Below, in pieces: positions 1 to 4,825 of a stretch of 8,611 bases of DNA. The DNA comes from Clostridia bacterium. GTDB lineage: Bacteria > Bacillota > Clostridia > Oscillospirales > CAG-272. A program made the translations under genes and the position numbers. The stretch lies in contig JAFWWR010000235.1 of assembly GCA_017518025.1 (NCBI GenBank), forward strand, positions 1-8,611, read 5' to 3'. Position 1 is the stretch's first letter. Each line of letters starts with the position of its first letter. Under the pieces are notes generated by a model. The model was not told the DNA's origin, did no database searches, and worked only from the letters and a program-made list of their open reading frames with translations.

Positions 1-59
1 GCACAGCTCCCGCCCTCGCCCTGATATTATACTATGCGCATCCCACTCCCTTGTTGAAT

Positions 60-85
60 AAAAACGACCCCGAAGGGGCGTTTTT
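60..85. terminator. Bidirectional intrinsic terminator
   Basis: A five-A run and CG, then CCCC, a GAA loop, GGGG and CGTTTTT form a hairpin with one bulged A at 67. It is flanked by A5 on the left and T5 on the right, so it could end transcription in either direction. No gene ending here is clearly visible. Short open tails in + frames 1 and 2 stop at 24 and 61, so it may close a rightward gene lying beyond the left edge. Confidence 0.7.
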
Positions 86-88
86 AAC

Positions 89-110
89 ACGCCTCGCGAA
101 TGTGAGGCGT
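89..110. repeat. Short inverted repeat (hairpin)
   Basis: The arms ACGCCTC (89-95) and GAGGCGT (104-110) are perfectly complementary around an 8-nt loop. No T-run follows, so this is not an intrinsic terminator by itself. It sits between two terminators in a gene-free stretch. Its role is unknown. It could be a fragment of an intergenic repeat family. Confidence 0.45.
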
Positions 111-149
111 ATATCGCGCGGGCTGTGTGAATCCGCCGATCTCCCATAC

Positions 150-190
150 AAAAGCTGAGAGGCGAAATGCCTCTCAGTTTTGTTTTTTTG
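150..190 (+). terminator. Rightward intrinsic terminator
   Basis: An arm at 151-163 (AAAGCTGAGAGGC) pairs with 169-181 (GCCTCTCAGTTTT) with one G-U pair and a 5-nt loop. A T-rich tract with only one interruption runs to 189. The strong tail is on the + strand. No rightward gene is visible upstream, so it either ends a gene outside the window or acts as a transcription barrier against the leftward lipoprotein unit. Confidence 0.65.
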
Positions 191-196
191 TTTCCC

Positions 197-249
197 AAAA
201 AGGTTAATGGGCTCCGGTTTCCACCGGAGCCCATTACATGTTCCTTTTT
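197..249. terminator. Terminator closing the lipoprotein unit
   Basis: A 14-bp perfect stem (205-218 with 223-236, GC-rich core CTCCGGT/ACCGGAG) has a TTCC loop. On the minus strand the stem is followed after a few bases by five Ts (complement of 197-201). On the + strand a T6 tract lies at 244-249. It is about 70 nt beyond the stop of the 17-codon ORF at 307-360 and is the first strong terminator met by leftward transcription of the lipoprotein unit. Confidence 0.7.
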
Positions 250-306
250 TGTAAAATTCTTGGGCCAAACAGAACAGAAGTTTACACTGTATGGTTGGAC
301 TATAGA

Positions 307-360
307 TTACGCTAATGCTACTGTCAGAAGTGTAATAATAATTGTTTTCCTTGTTGTCAT
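307..360 (-). CDS. 17-aa signal-peptide-like mini-ORF downstream of the lipoprotein
   Basis: The frame reads MTTRKTIIITLLTVALA then TAA. The start ATG (360-358) has AAAGGAG 10 nt upstream (371-377), and the gene begins 32 nt after the lipoprotein stop, so it would be co-transcribed. The peptide has two basic residues (R4, K5), a hydrophobic core (6-16) and an ALA end like a signal-peptidase recognition site, but no mature part. This is inferred from composition only. In form it resembles the short signal-peptide-like precursors of enterococcal sex-pheromone inhibitors, which are cut to hydrophobic octapeptides. Alternatively it is the start of a small secreted protein broken by one stop codon, since the same frame stays open past the TAA into the terminator. 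Too short for homology-based naming. Confidence 0.45.
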   Translation of the reverse strand: MTTRKTIIITLLTVALA

Positions 361-392
361 TTTCTTTAATCTCCTTTAAGAAAGATATTGTA

Positions 393-1133
393 TTAATCTC
401 CGTTTTCAGCGGCGATATTCAGAGGATGGATATAAATCCTTATCTCCGACGTGGGATCGATCACATCCTCATCATCGTGATAAATATCCAGTGTGACCTT
501 GTCACTGTCCCATCCCTGATAATGGAACTGCGAGCAGAACGCCTTCGCCGATGCTATCCCGTCAGGATTTGTTCCGATATACGTCAGTCCATCGATCCCG
601 GACAGCTCCTCAACGGAGAGTGTATCATTAACGGCTCCAAACAGAGATTCCGGCTCGATCATAAAGATCCACCTGCACAATTCATCATCCTCAATTGGCA
701 TATACTCAAGTCCGCTTTCCGGGTCGGTGACGAAAAGGGACGTATTTGCGGGAATATCAAAACCGTAGTAGCCGTATCCGTTTTCAAAACGGTAGAAGCT
801 CCCGCCTTCAATTTGCGTATAATCGACGATCTTTCCGTGTTTTTCCGTCAGCTCTGCGAACGTCATCTTGTACTCATCGAGAAGATCGGTGTTGAGCTTT
901 AACGAATCTGCTGTGTTATCTTCAGTTTGCGTCTCGGTCGAAACGGGTTCCGTAGAGACACCTGTTTCGATAGGATTGACTGGTTCGGTTTCGGTTATAA
1001 CGTTGCTTGCGTTCCCGACCGGTTCTGTTTTTCGCGCAGACGAACTCGGTCCTGCCTTTTGTCCCGCGCCCGCGCAGGCGGTAAGAACAAGTATAACCGC
1101 AAGGCAAATTGCAACTGCTGTGATGTGTTTCAT
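393..1133 (-). CDS. Secreted lipoprotein of unknown function, 246 aa
   Basis: The ATG at 1133 is preceded by AGGAGG (1139-1144, 5-nt spacing), which fixes the start. Residues 1-20 are a bacterial lipoprotein signal: short basic n-region, hydrophobic core, and lipobox LTAC with C20 as the lipidation site. The protein should therefore be anchored on the outer face of the membrane. Residues 21 to about 78 are a low-complexity Ser/Thr/Glu/Pro linker with TEPV three times (36, 49, 61). Residues about 80-240 look like one folded acidic domain opening with a short helix (EYKMTFAELTEKHG) and an aromatic Gly/Tyr stretch (114-124). I do not recognise this domain with certainty; proteins opening with such a TFAELxEKxG helix are common among clostridial lipoproteins. 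The gene sits behind a promoter carrying the LytTR-like direct repeat and directly downstream of the kinase operon, so control by that system is likely. A sensor, ligand-binding or immunity role is conjecture. Confidence 0.9.
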   Translation of the reverse strand: MKHITAVAICLAVILVLTACAGAGQKAGPSSSARKTEPVGNASNVITETEPVNPIETGVSTEPVSTETQTEDNTADSLKLNTDLLDEYKMTFAELTEKHGKIVDYTQIEGGSFYRFENGYGYYGFDIPANTSLFVTDPESGLEYMPIEDDELCRWIFMIEPESLFGAVNDTLSVEELSGIDGLTYIGTNPDGIASAKAFCSQFHYQGWDSDKVTLDIYHDDEDVIDPTSEIRIYIHPLNIAAENGD

Positions 1134-1151
1134 GTTTACCTCCTAAGTGTG

Positions 1152-1171
1152 TTAATTGTACATTAATTGTA
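1152..1171. repeat. Tandem 9-bp repeat TTAATTGTA in the lipoprotein leader
   Basis: TTAATTGTA occurs at 1152-1160 and 1163-1171, 11 bp apart, and contains the palindrome TGTACA at the junction. It lies 8-27 bp upstream of the lipoprotein ribosome binding site. On the minus strand each copy reads TACAAT, a -10-like hexamer, so one of them could be an internal promoter element. I see no convincing -35 at the right distance. It may also be chance in AT-rich DNA. Confidence 0.35.
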
Positions 1172-1236
1172 TTTCTTTTTCGGAATGTATGTGCATAAGA
1201 ATTGCTTTACTCACCTTTTTCAATAAAAAATTGCCA

Positions 1237-1266
1237 TCAACTTGTAAGTGAAATTATTCTTTTCAT
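1237..1266 (-). CDS. 9-aa leader ORF (MKRIISLTS)
   Basis: The ATG at 1266 has an unusually good ribosome binding site, AAAGGAGG (1274-1281) with a 7-nt spacer, better than that of many full genes nearby. It runs nine codons to TGA (1239-1237). The stop overlaps a further ATG (TGATG) opening a five-codon frame. The ORF lies in the transcribed leader about 45 nt after the likely transcription start and about 100 nt before the lipoprotein start. A 5'-terminal hairpin (1288-1312) precedes it. It may be a leader peptide affecting lipoprotein expression, a tiny product in its own right, or the remnant of a broken gene. The ribosome binding site is seen; the role is unknown. Confidence 0.35.
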   Translation of the reverse strand: MKRIISLTS

Positions 1267-1316
1267 GATTTTTCCTCCTTTCAATGGCACCCGCATTTCT
1301 AATCTGCGGTGCATCC

Positions 1317-1345
1317 ATTATACCTTAAAAAACGCGTAAAAATAA
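1317..1345 (-). promoter_or_regulatory. Promoter of the lipoprotein unit
   Basis: On the minus strand a perfect -10 TATAAT (1322-1317) lies 17 nt from a weak -35 TTATTT (1345-1340). Transcription would start near 1310 and the RNA would begin with a hairpin (arms about 1288-1295 and 1305-1312, one bulge). A perfect -10 with a poor -35 and an operator just upstream is the usual layout of an activator-dependent promoter. Confidence 0.65.
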
Positions 1346-1346
1346 T

Positions 1347-1383
1347 TTTCTGGGATAAATAGCAAAAAACAGGGATAAATGAC
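1347..1383 (-). promoter_or_regulatory. LytTR-like direct-repeat operator A
   Basis: Read on the minus strand, ATTTATCCCTG (1380-1370) is followed 20 bp later by ATTTATCCCAG (1360-1350), ten of eleven bases the same. The nearer copy ends about 4 bp before the -35 at 1345. The pair matches operator B (3817-3854) in core, in the T-then-A order before the final G, in a trailing GAAA after the second copy, and in spacing. LytTR-family regulators bind paired direct repeats about two turns apart next to weak -35 boxes. Binding by the LytTR regulator encoded at 2900-3622 is inferred. Confidence 0.6.
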
Positions 1384-1566
1384 ATGACGAGGGGTACGTA
1401 ATAGTGTATTAATGTCCTTTTTATACATATTGCTTATGAGATCATTGCCATGTCTTTGCAGCATACGACGCGTTAGAGGCAAAAAGCCAAAGATAGAGTG
1501 GTCATTCGAAACGCAAAATCTATTATAATAACAATTATCTTTTTTAACGTACTCGATCAGACTTAA
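1384..1566. other. Gene-poor stretch between kinase terminator and operator A
   Basis: I see no supported gene or RNA here. On the minus strand one frame stays open for 83 codons from 1566 to the TAA at 1318-1320. It has no ribosome binding site, its first ATG is at 1464, and it runs through operator A and into the -10 box. It is more likely chance or a decayed gene fragment than a working gene. Confidence 0.4.
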
Positions 1567-1569
1567 TTA

Positions 1570-1606
1570 AAACAATCATACCGTTGTAAAGAAGGTATGA
1601 TTGTTT
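1570..1606 (-). terminator. Terminator of the regulator-kinase operon
   Basis: A 13-bp perfect stem (1570-1582 with 1594-1606) has an 11-nt loop and lies 19 nt past the kinase stop. On the minus strand the stem ends in TTT and continues as TTAATTAA. The stem is AT-rich but long. It separates the kinase operon from the lipoprotein unit, which therefore needs its own promoter. Confidence 0.8.
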
Positions 1607-1625
1607 AGTATTTGGTCTCTGAATA

Positions 1626-2903
1626 CTATATAGGAATAAGGACATGAACTCCAAACATGTCGTTTTCTTCAAAGAACCGGCAAATGCCACCGTATTTCTC
1701 AGTAGTTTCTCGGATGATCTTTGTCCCCAGTCCGTGAATCTCCGGGCCTTTTTTTGTTGAGTGGAGTTCCGGATTATTATCTAAAACAGACATCCCAATT
1801 GAATTTTTAACAACAATGCTTTGGTAATCATTCGATGTGGAAAAATCGATCTCCAGTCTTTTCTCATCTGAGTTTGCAAGTGCCTCAAGCGCATTGTCAA
1901 TGATATTTCCGATCAAAGAGGCGAGATCGAGTGGATCAATCGTGTCAACATTTACGGAATTATTAATCAAAAATACGTTTAAATTCTTATGATCTGCGAG
2001 TTTTGAATTGATAATAAAATCGACTGTCGAATTCCCGGTGCGAATTTGCCCGGTTATCTCATCGACTCGTTTCCGTAATTCTGCGAGTGCTTTGTCGGCG
2101 GTAGCTCCATCCCCATTCCGAACTAATGCCTCGATGGTGTCAAGTTGACCGTTGATGTCGTGTTTCATCCTACTTATCTTCAGATAATTGTCATTCATTT
2201 CTGAGTACAGTTTTTTCTGGTCCTCTACCTGCTGATTGAAAAGCCGAAGCTCATACGCCTCGTAAAGCGTTTCGGACAATCTCTTGAACATTACGTAGAA
2301 GAATATATTTATCAACGCCACCCCGACTATCATACATACCGCGAGAAGTTTGATCTTGTCGAGATCGAAGCGCATTCCCATATTCATGAGAACGTACATG
2401 ATAAACGTAGATATGGTGGGGAGCACAAGGTAAACCAGAAGATCGAAGAGACCGAATTTTCCTTTTTTGTTGTTAATGCGTATTATGAGCATTATGATCG
2501 CGAGGAGAAGGATCTTACTTGTAACAATGGTGATGTACCTTTGAACCGCGCCACGGGAAAGGATCACGTTCACTTCCGTATGCATGACCAAACTAATACC
2601 TATTATGAAAAGCGTATTCAGAATGATGATGATCGCCTCAAACAGTATCGGGTAAAGGATCTTTTGAAACAGGGTCGTCTGTTTCAGGGTGAACGCATAC
2701 GCTAACATGATCGCAAGATTCACGATCGAGGTGACAACAGAGAAGGTATTGACGAGCGACAAAAGTGTCGTTGCGGTGAAATGTAGGGCGACGCCAACGA
2801 AAAACCACGGGGTGATCTTTGCTTTGCTCATCCTCATGATGAAAAACATCGCAAGGAACGCATCAAACAGATTCGCCGATAATTCGATCGCTATATCGAT
2901 CAT
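1626..2903 (-). CDS. AgrC-like sensor histidine kinase (6-TM, GHKL ATPase)
   Basis: This 425-aa membrane sensor kinase is expected to phosphorylate the LytTR regulator encoded just upstream. Residues 1 to about 207 contain about six hydrophobic segments (around 7-23, 32-52, 57-73, 83-106, 127-142, 152-172 and 187-206, two of which may form one hairpin) with short loops, the plan of peptide-sensing AgrC-type kinases. A coiled linker (about 210-245) leads to the dimerisation helix with phospho-acceptor H248 in MKHDINGQL. The ATPase domain has the N-box IGNIIDNALEA (331-341) and the glycine box GPEIHGLGTKII (386-397), ending near 424. It is of the HATPase_c_5 kind found in peptide-pheromone kinases. 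The ATG overlaps the regulator stop (ATGA) and has GAGGAGG 8 nt upstream (2912-2918), showing translational coupling. Length is normal for AgrC-like kinases. The ligand is unknown; no AgrB or AgrD gene is in view. Confidence 0.93.
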   Translation of the reverse strand: MIDIAIELSANLFDAFLAMFFIMRMSKAKITPWFFVGVALHFTATTLLSLVNTFSVVTSIVNLAIMLAYAFTLKQTTLFQKILYPILFEAIIIILNTLFIIGISLVMHTEVNVILSRGAVQRYITIVTSKILLLAIIMLIIRINNKKGKFGLFDLLVYLVLPTISTFIMYVLMNMGMRFDLDKIKLLAVCMIVGVALINIFFYVMFKRLSETLYEAYELRLFNQQVEDQKKLYSEMNDNYLKISRMKHDINGQLDTIEALVRNGDGATADKALAELRKRVDEITGQIRTGNSTVDFIINSKLADHKNLNVFLINNSVNVDTIDPLDLASLIGNIIDNALEALANSDEKRLEIDFSTSNDYQSIVVKNSIGMSVLDNNPELHSTKKGPEIHGLGTKIIRETTEKYGGICRFFEENDMFGVHVLIPI

Positions 2904-3622
2904 ATCGTTTGCCTCCTCACATAGTCCATAAAGGATGATTCAACGTTTTTCTGATACTTTCGGGAAACGGGGAGAACGGGCCCGTTGCGTATCGTGACCG
3001 TATTTCGCGTTACCGATGAAATGAACCTCACGTTCACAAGCATTCCGGAGTTTATCTTTATAATCCCGCCGTACTGCAGGCGCGGCTCGAATTCGAACAA
3101 TGTCGACCGGATCTTATACGTGGCGTCTTCGTGGCAAATCAAAAGGTAGTTGCCCTGTTTCTCGACGTATTTTATTTTGCTGATCAGAAGAACCTCTGTT
3201 TCCCCCTTGTTTTTGACGAGCATTTTCTTACCGGAGGACAGAATGGTATCAAGAGCGGATTCGGCAGCTTCGGTCAGATCGCCGTCCAGATGCGATTTAC
3301 GGACGAACCGGAACGGACGGAATTTCAACGTGTAAAAGACCATGTTCTCGTAGCCGGACGTAAAAATAATCAAAGTGTGGGGGAAACTCGAGTAGAATTC
3401 CTCCGCTACTTTGATTCCGTCGTATTCAGGCATTATGAGGTCAAGAAACAGAACGTCGATGCTATTGTCTCTCGCATAAGACAGCAGTTCTCCGGGATTC
3501 TGAACAGTCAGAATCTCCGTTTCGACGTCGAGATATTTTTCCTGCATCAGGATTTGAGATATTCGTTTTTTTATGTCGTCGGTGACGGCCTTTTCATCAT
3601 CACATACAGCAATCTTTATCAT
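2900..3622 (-). CDS. LytTR-family response regulator (AgrA/LytR type)
   Basis: This 240-aa cytoplasmic transcription factor has an N-terminal receiver domain (1 to about 122) with the acidic pocket D8/D9, phospho-acceptor D61 (FLDLIMPEYDG), the switch threonine T88 (FTSG) and conserved K109. The C-terminal LytTR DNA-binding domain spans about 133-236, including the typical KYVEKQGNYLLI stretch (151-162) and a late LPVSRKY segment (217-223). LytTR proteins bind paired direct repeats and usually activate pheromone, bacteriocin, virulence or cell-envelope genes. The ATG has AAAGG about 10 nt upstream. The gene is first in the operon, overlaps the kinase by 4 nt and is transcribed from the promoter at 3681-3709. 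Two matching direct-repeat operators flank the operon on both sides (1347-1383, 3817-3854), making them its likely targets. Confidence 0.94.
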   Translation of the reverse strand: MIKIAVCDDEKAVTDDIKKRISQILMQEKYLDVETEILTVQNPGELLSYARDNSIDVLFLDLIMPEYDGIKVAEEFYSSFPHTLIIFTSGYENMVFYTLKFRPFRFVRKSHLDGDLTEAAESALDTILSSGKKMLVKNKGETEVLLISKIKYVEKQGNYLLICHEDATYKIRSTLFEFEPRLQYGGIIKINSGMLVNVRFISSVTRNTVTIRNGPVLPVSRKYQKNVESSFMDYVRRQTI

Positions 3623-3680
3623 GTCTCAAACCTTTCGCACGATCTTCAAGGAGAAGGGACATTGTCCTAAATGCAAAGTA

Positions 3681-3709
3681 ATTATACCATAGTATGTACT
3701 ACTTGACAA
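3681..3709 (-). promoter_or_regulatory. Strong promoter of the regulator-kinase operon
   Basis: On the minus strand TTGTCA (3709-3704), a 17-nt spacer and TATAAT (3686-3681) with an extended TGG just before the -10 form a near-consensus sigma-A promoter. The start would be near 3674, giving a leader of about 50 nt. The spacer contains the inverted repeat TAGTATGTACTA (3690-3701), which could bind a repressor. Confidence 0.85.
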
Positions 3710-3816
3710 CCTCGCCTATCGGCTGCACCACGCATGAAACGGCGGCGGAAGGGGCCCCTTTTGCACCGTTTTTCTCTGTGTTACAGCGTTTTCGGGCCTT
3801 ATTCGTTCAAAAAAAT

Positions 3817-3854
3817 GCAGTTTATACCTGAAATCGAGCAATTTATACCAGAAA
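3817..3854 (+). promoter_or_regulatory. LytTR-like direct-repeat operator B
   Basis: GCAGTTTATACCTGAAA (3817-3833) is repeated as GCAATTTATACCAGAAA (3838-3854), 21 bp apart, 15 of 17 bases the same. The 9-mers GCAGTTTAT and GCAATTTAT fit the published LytTR half-site pattern at eight and seven of nine positions, with the 12-bp gap typical of the family. It is oriented rightward, away from the regulator promoter 108 bp to the left. It could drive a rightward transcript into the hairpin array or autoregulate at a distance. Confidence 0.65.
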
Positions 3855-3858
3855 GACG

Positions 3859-3888
3859 CTGACTGACAAAACGGTAATCTGTTGTAAT
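3859..3888 (+). promoter_or_regulatory. Possible weak rightward promoter below operator B
   Basis: CTGACT (3859-3864), an 18-nt spacer and TGTAAT (3883-3888) lie about 5 bp after the second operator half-site block. Distance to the operator is about 4 bp longer than at the lipoprotein promoter, so the match is imperfect. If real it would transcribe the hairpin array from about 3895. Confidence 0.25.
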
Positions 3889-3907
3889 GGTTTTGAAACA
3901 CAAAAGC

Positions 3908-4088
3908 GCGGCGTGTGCCGCACATGAATCGCCCCTGTGGGGCGTAATGAAAAGCTAAATTGCTCGCTTGTGCTCGCAGCTAAATTGTTTGCCTGAGGGC
4001 AAGCAGCTAAATTATACGCCTTAGGGCGTATAGCTAAATAGAAAACCTCCGGTTTTCAGCTAAATTGAATTCGCCTTACAGCTCGGCG
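3908..4088. repeat. Array of small hairpins separated by AGCTAAATT
   Basis: AGCTAAAT(T/A) occurs five times, at 3953, 3978, 4005, 4032 and 4058, a period of 25-27 bp. The 16-18 bp between copies differ in sequence but mostly fold. GTTTGCC/GGCAAGC is at 3987-4004 (one G-U pair), TATACGCC/GGCGTATA at 4013-4032 and GAAAACC/GGTTTTC at 4041-4057. Two more hairpins precede the array (GCGGC/GCCGC 3908-3921; CGCCCC/GGGGCG 3930-3944), and a weak one may follow (4072-4088). The second unit (3963-3977) is odd: its arms GCTCGC and GCTCGC are a direct, not inverted, repeat. Keeping base pairing while sequence changes argues for selection on structure or for assembly from hairpin units. I do not recognise the family. 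It could be a structured RNA, a protein-binding array or an intergenic repeat. Confidence 0.7.
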
Positions 4089-4117
4089 GAGCCGTCATTT
4101 TTTTGCGTCAAAGGCGC

Positions 4118-4142
4118 AAAAAACGCCCCCGCGGGGGCGTTT
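4118..4142 (-). terminator. Terminator of the zinc-ribbon gene
   Basis: AAACGCCCCC (4121-4130) pairs perfectly with GGGGGCGTTT (4133-4142) around a GC centre. On the minus strand the stem runs into six Ts (4123-4118), two bases after the stop codon. A second, weaker AT-rich hairpin (4099-4107 with 4115-4123) overlaps it. Confidence 0.85.
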
Positions 4143-4143
4143 G

Positions 4144-4779
4144 TCACGTCAGCGTCAGTGAATCCGCGTTGAGGAAGGCGTGGGCGTCGGTGACGCTGTT
4201 CGCCGGGACCGTGGCGCTCCTGCCGCACTTTTTGCACCGCACGGTGACGCTGTCGTCGCCTATCTCCACCTCGTAGTCGCCGCCGTCCTCGCATCCGCAG
4301 AAGAGTTTTCCCTCGTCCCGGAGCTCGTGGACCACATAGGTCACGATCTCAAGCACCTGCGGGTCGGTGAGGGTGCGCTCGCCTTCGTTCAGCTTACCGA
4401 GATCGGCGGGGTCCGCGTCGCCGAGAAGCTCGGCAAGCTCCCGGTCGGATTCCTCGATACGCCGCGAAACGTCGTCCCCGTCCCCGATGAAGCAGATCTC
4501 CACGCCGGAATAGGGGCAGGTGAGCCCAACTGCGCCATCCCCCGTGAAAACGGAGCGGGAGAGCGTATAGGAATGAGGATTCGGGCAGAGGAAGCACGGC
4601 ACCGTCAGCCGCACCTTCCTGTCCTTCGTGTACTGTATATCCATCTTGGAGCCGCCGCAGGGACACTTCAGCGTCACCGCGTCCGCCGTGAGACTGAAGA
4701 TGCCGACGACGCTTTTCACCGTCATCCCGCACCCGGGACACCGGTACGCCACCGTGGCGCCTGTTTTATCTATGACCAT
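4144..4779 (-). CDS. Small multi-zinc-ribbon protein of unknown function
   Basis: This is a 211-aa soluble acidic protein. I chose the ATG at 4779 because AAAGGTG lies 6 nt upstream and because the longer in-frame start at 4854 would fall inside the promoter -35. Cysteine pairs run along the protein: CPGC (14-17), CPC (39-41), CFLC (62-65), single C88 and C96, then CGC (161-163) and CKKC (182-185). These give about three treble-clef or rubredoxin-like zinc knuckles, pairing 14/17 with 39/41, 62/65 with 88/96, and 161/163 with 182/185. The middle (104-155) is helical and acidic. There is no signal peptide or membrane segment. I do not recognise the family and no catalytic motif is apparent. 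It is divergent from the acyl-CoA synthetase gene and has its own promoter and terminator, so it is monocistronic. Zinc binding is inferred from spacing; protein or nucleic-acid binding is possible. Confidence 0.85.
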   Translation of the reverse strand: MVIDKTGATVAYRCPGCGMTVKSVVGIFSLTADAVTLKCPCGGSKMDIQYTKDRKVRLTVPCFLCPNPHSYTLSRSVFTGDGAVGLTCPYSGVEICFIGDGDDVSRRIEESDRELAELLGDADPADLGKLNEGERTLTDPQVLEIVTYVVHELRDEGKLFCGCEDGGDYEVEIGDDSVTVRCKKCGRSATVPANSVTDAHAFLNADSLTLT

Positions 4780-4825
4780 GCCTTGCACCTTTCGCTTTCG
4801 TCTTTTTCCGTCACTTAACGACATA

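Noticed and set aside
26..58. Leftward promoter near the left edge with TATAAT (31-26)
   Set aside because: No acceptable -35 at 16-18 nt; the nearest candidate, TTCAAC, is 21 nt away.
32..268. 78-codon minus-strand frame at the left edge
   Set aside because: Starts with TTG without a ribosome binding site and reads through three terminator hairpins; it is a by-product of GC-rich stems lacking stops.
342..902. 186-codon plus-strand frame opposite the lipoprotein
   Set aside because: Antisense to a gene with a clear ribosome binding site, signal peptide and lipobox; no ribosome binding site of its own.
1155..1196. 14-codon frame MHIHSEKEIQLMYN before the lipoprotein
   Set aside because: The only ribosome binding site-like sequence is about 13 nt from the ATG, too far, and the frame ends in the tandem TTAATTGTA repeat; not supported.
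3749..3760. Palindrome AAGGGGCCCCTT as a terminator
   Set aside because: It has no loop and the longer fold around it (AAACGG/CCGTTT) has a poorly paired middle; no gene ends next to it.
3716..3925. 69-codon minus-strand frame upstream of the regulator
   Set aside because: No ribosome binding site, spans operator B (its translation simply repeats a WYKL/RYKL pattern) and ends near the -35 of the regulator promoter.
3953..4066. CRISPR array
   Set aside because: Repeats are only 9 bp and the 16-18 bp between them are self-complementary, not unique spacers; no cas genes nearby.
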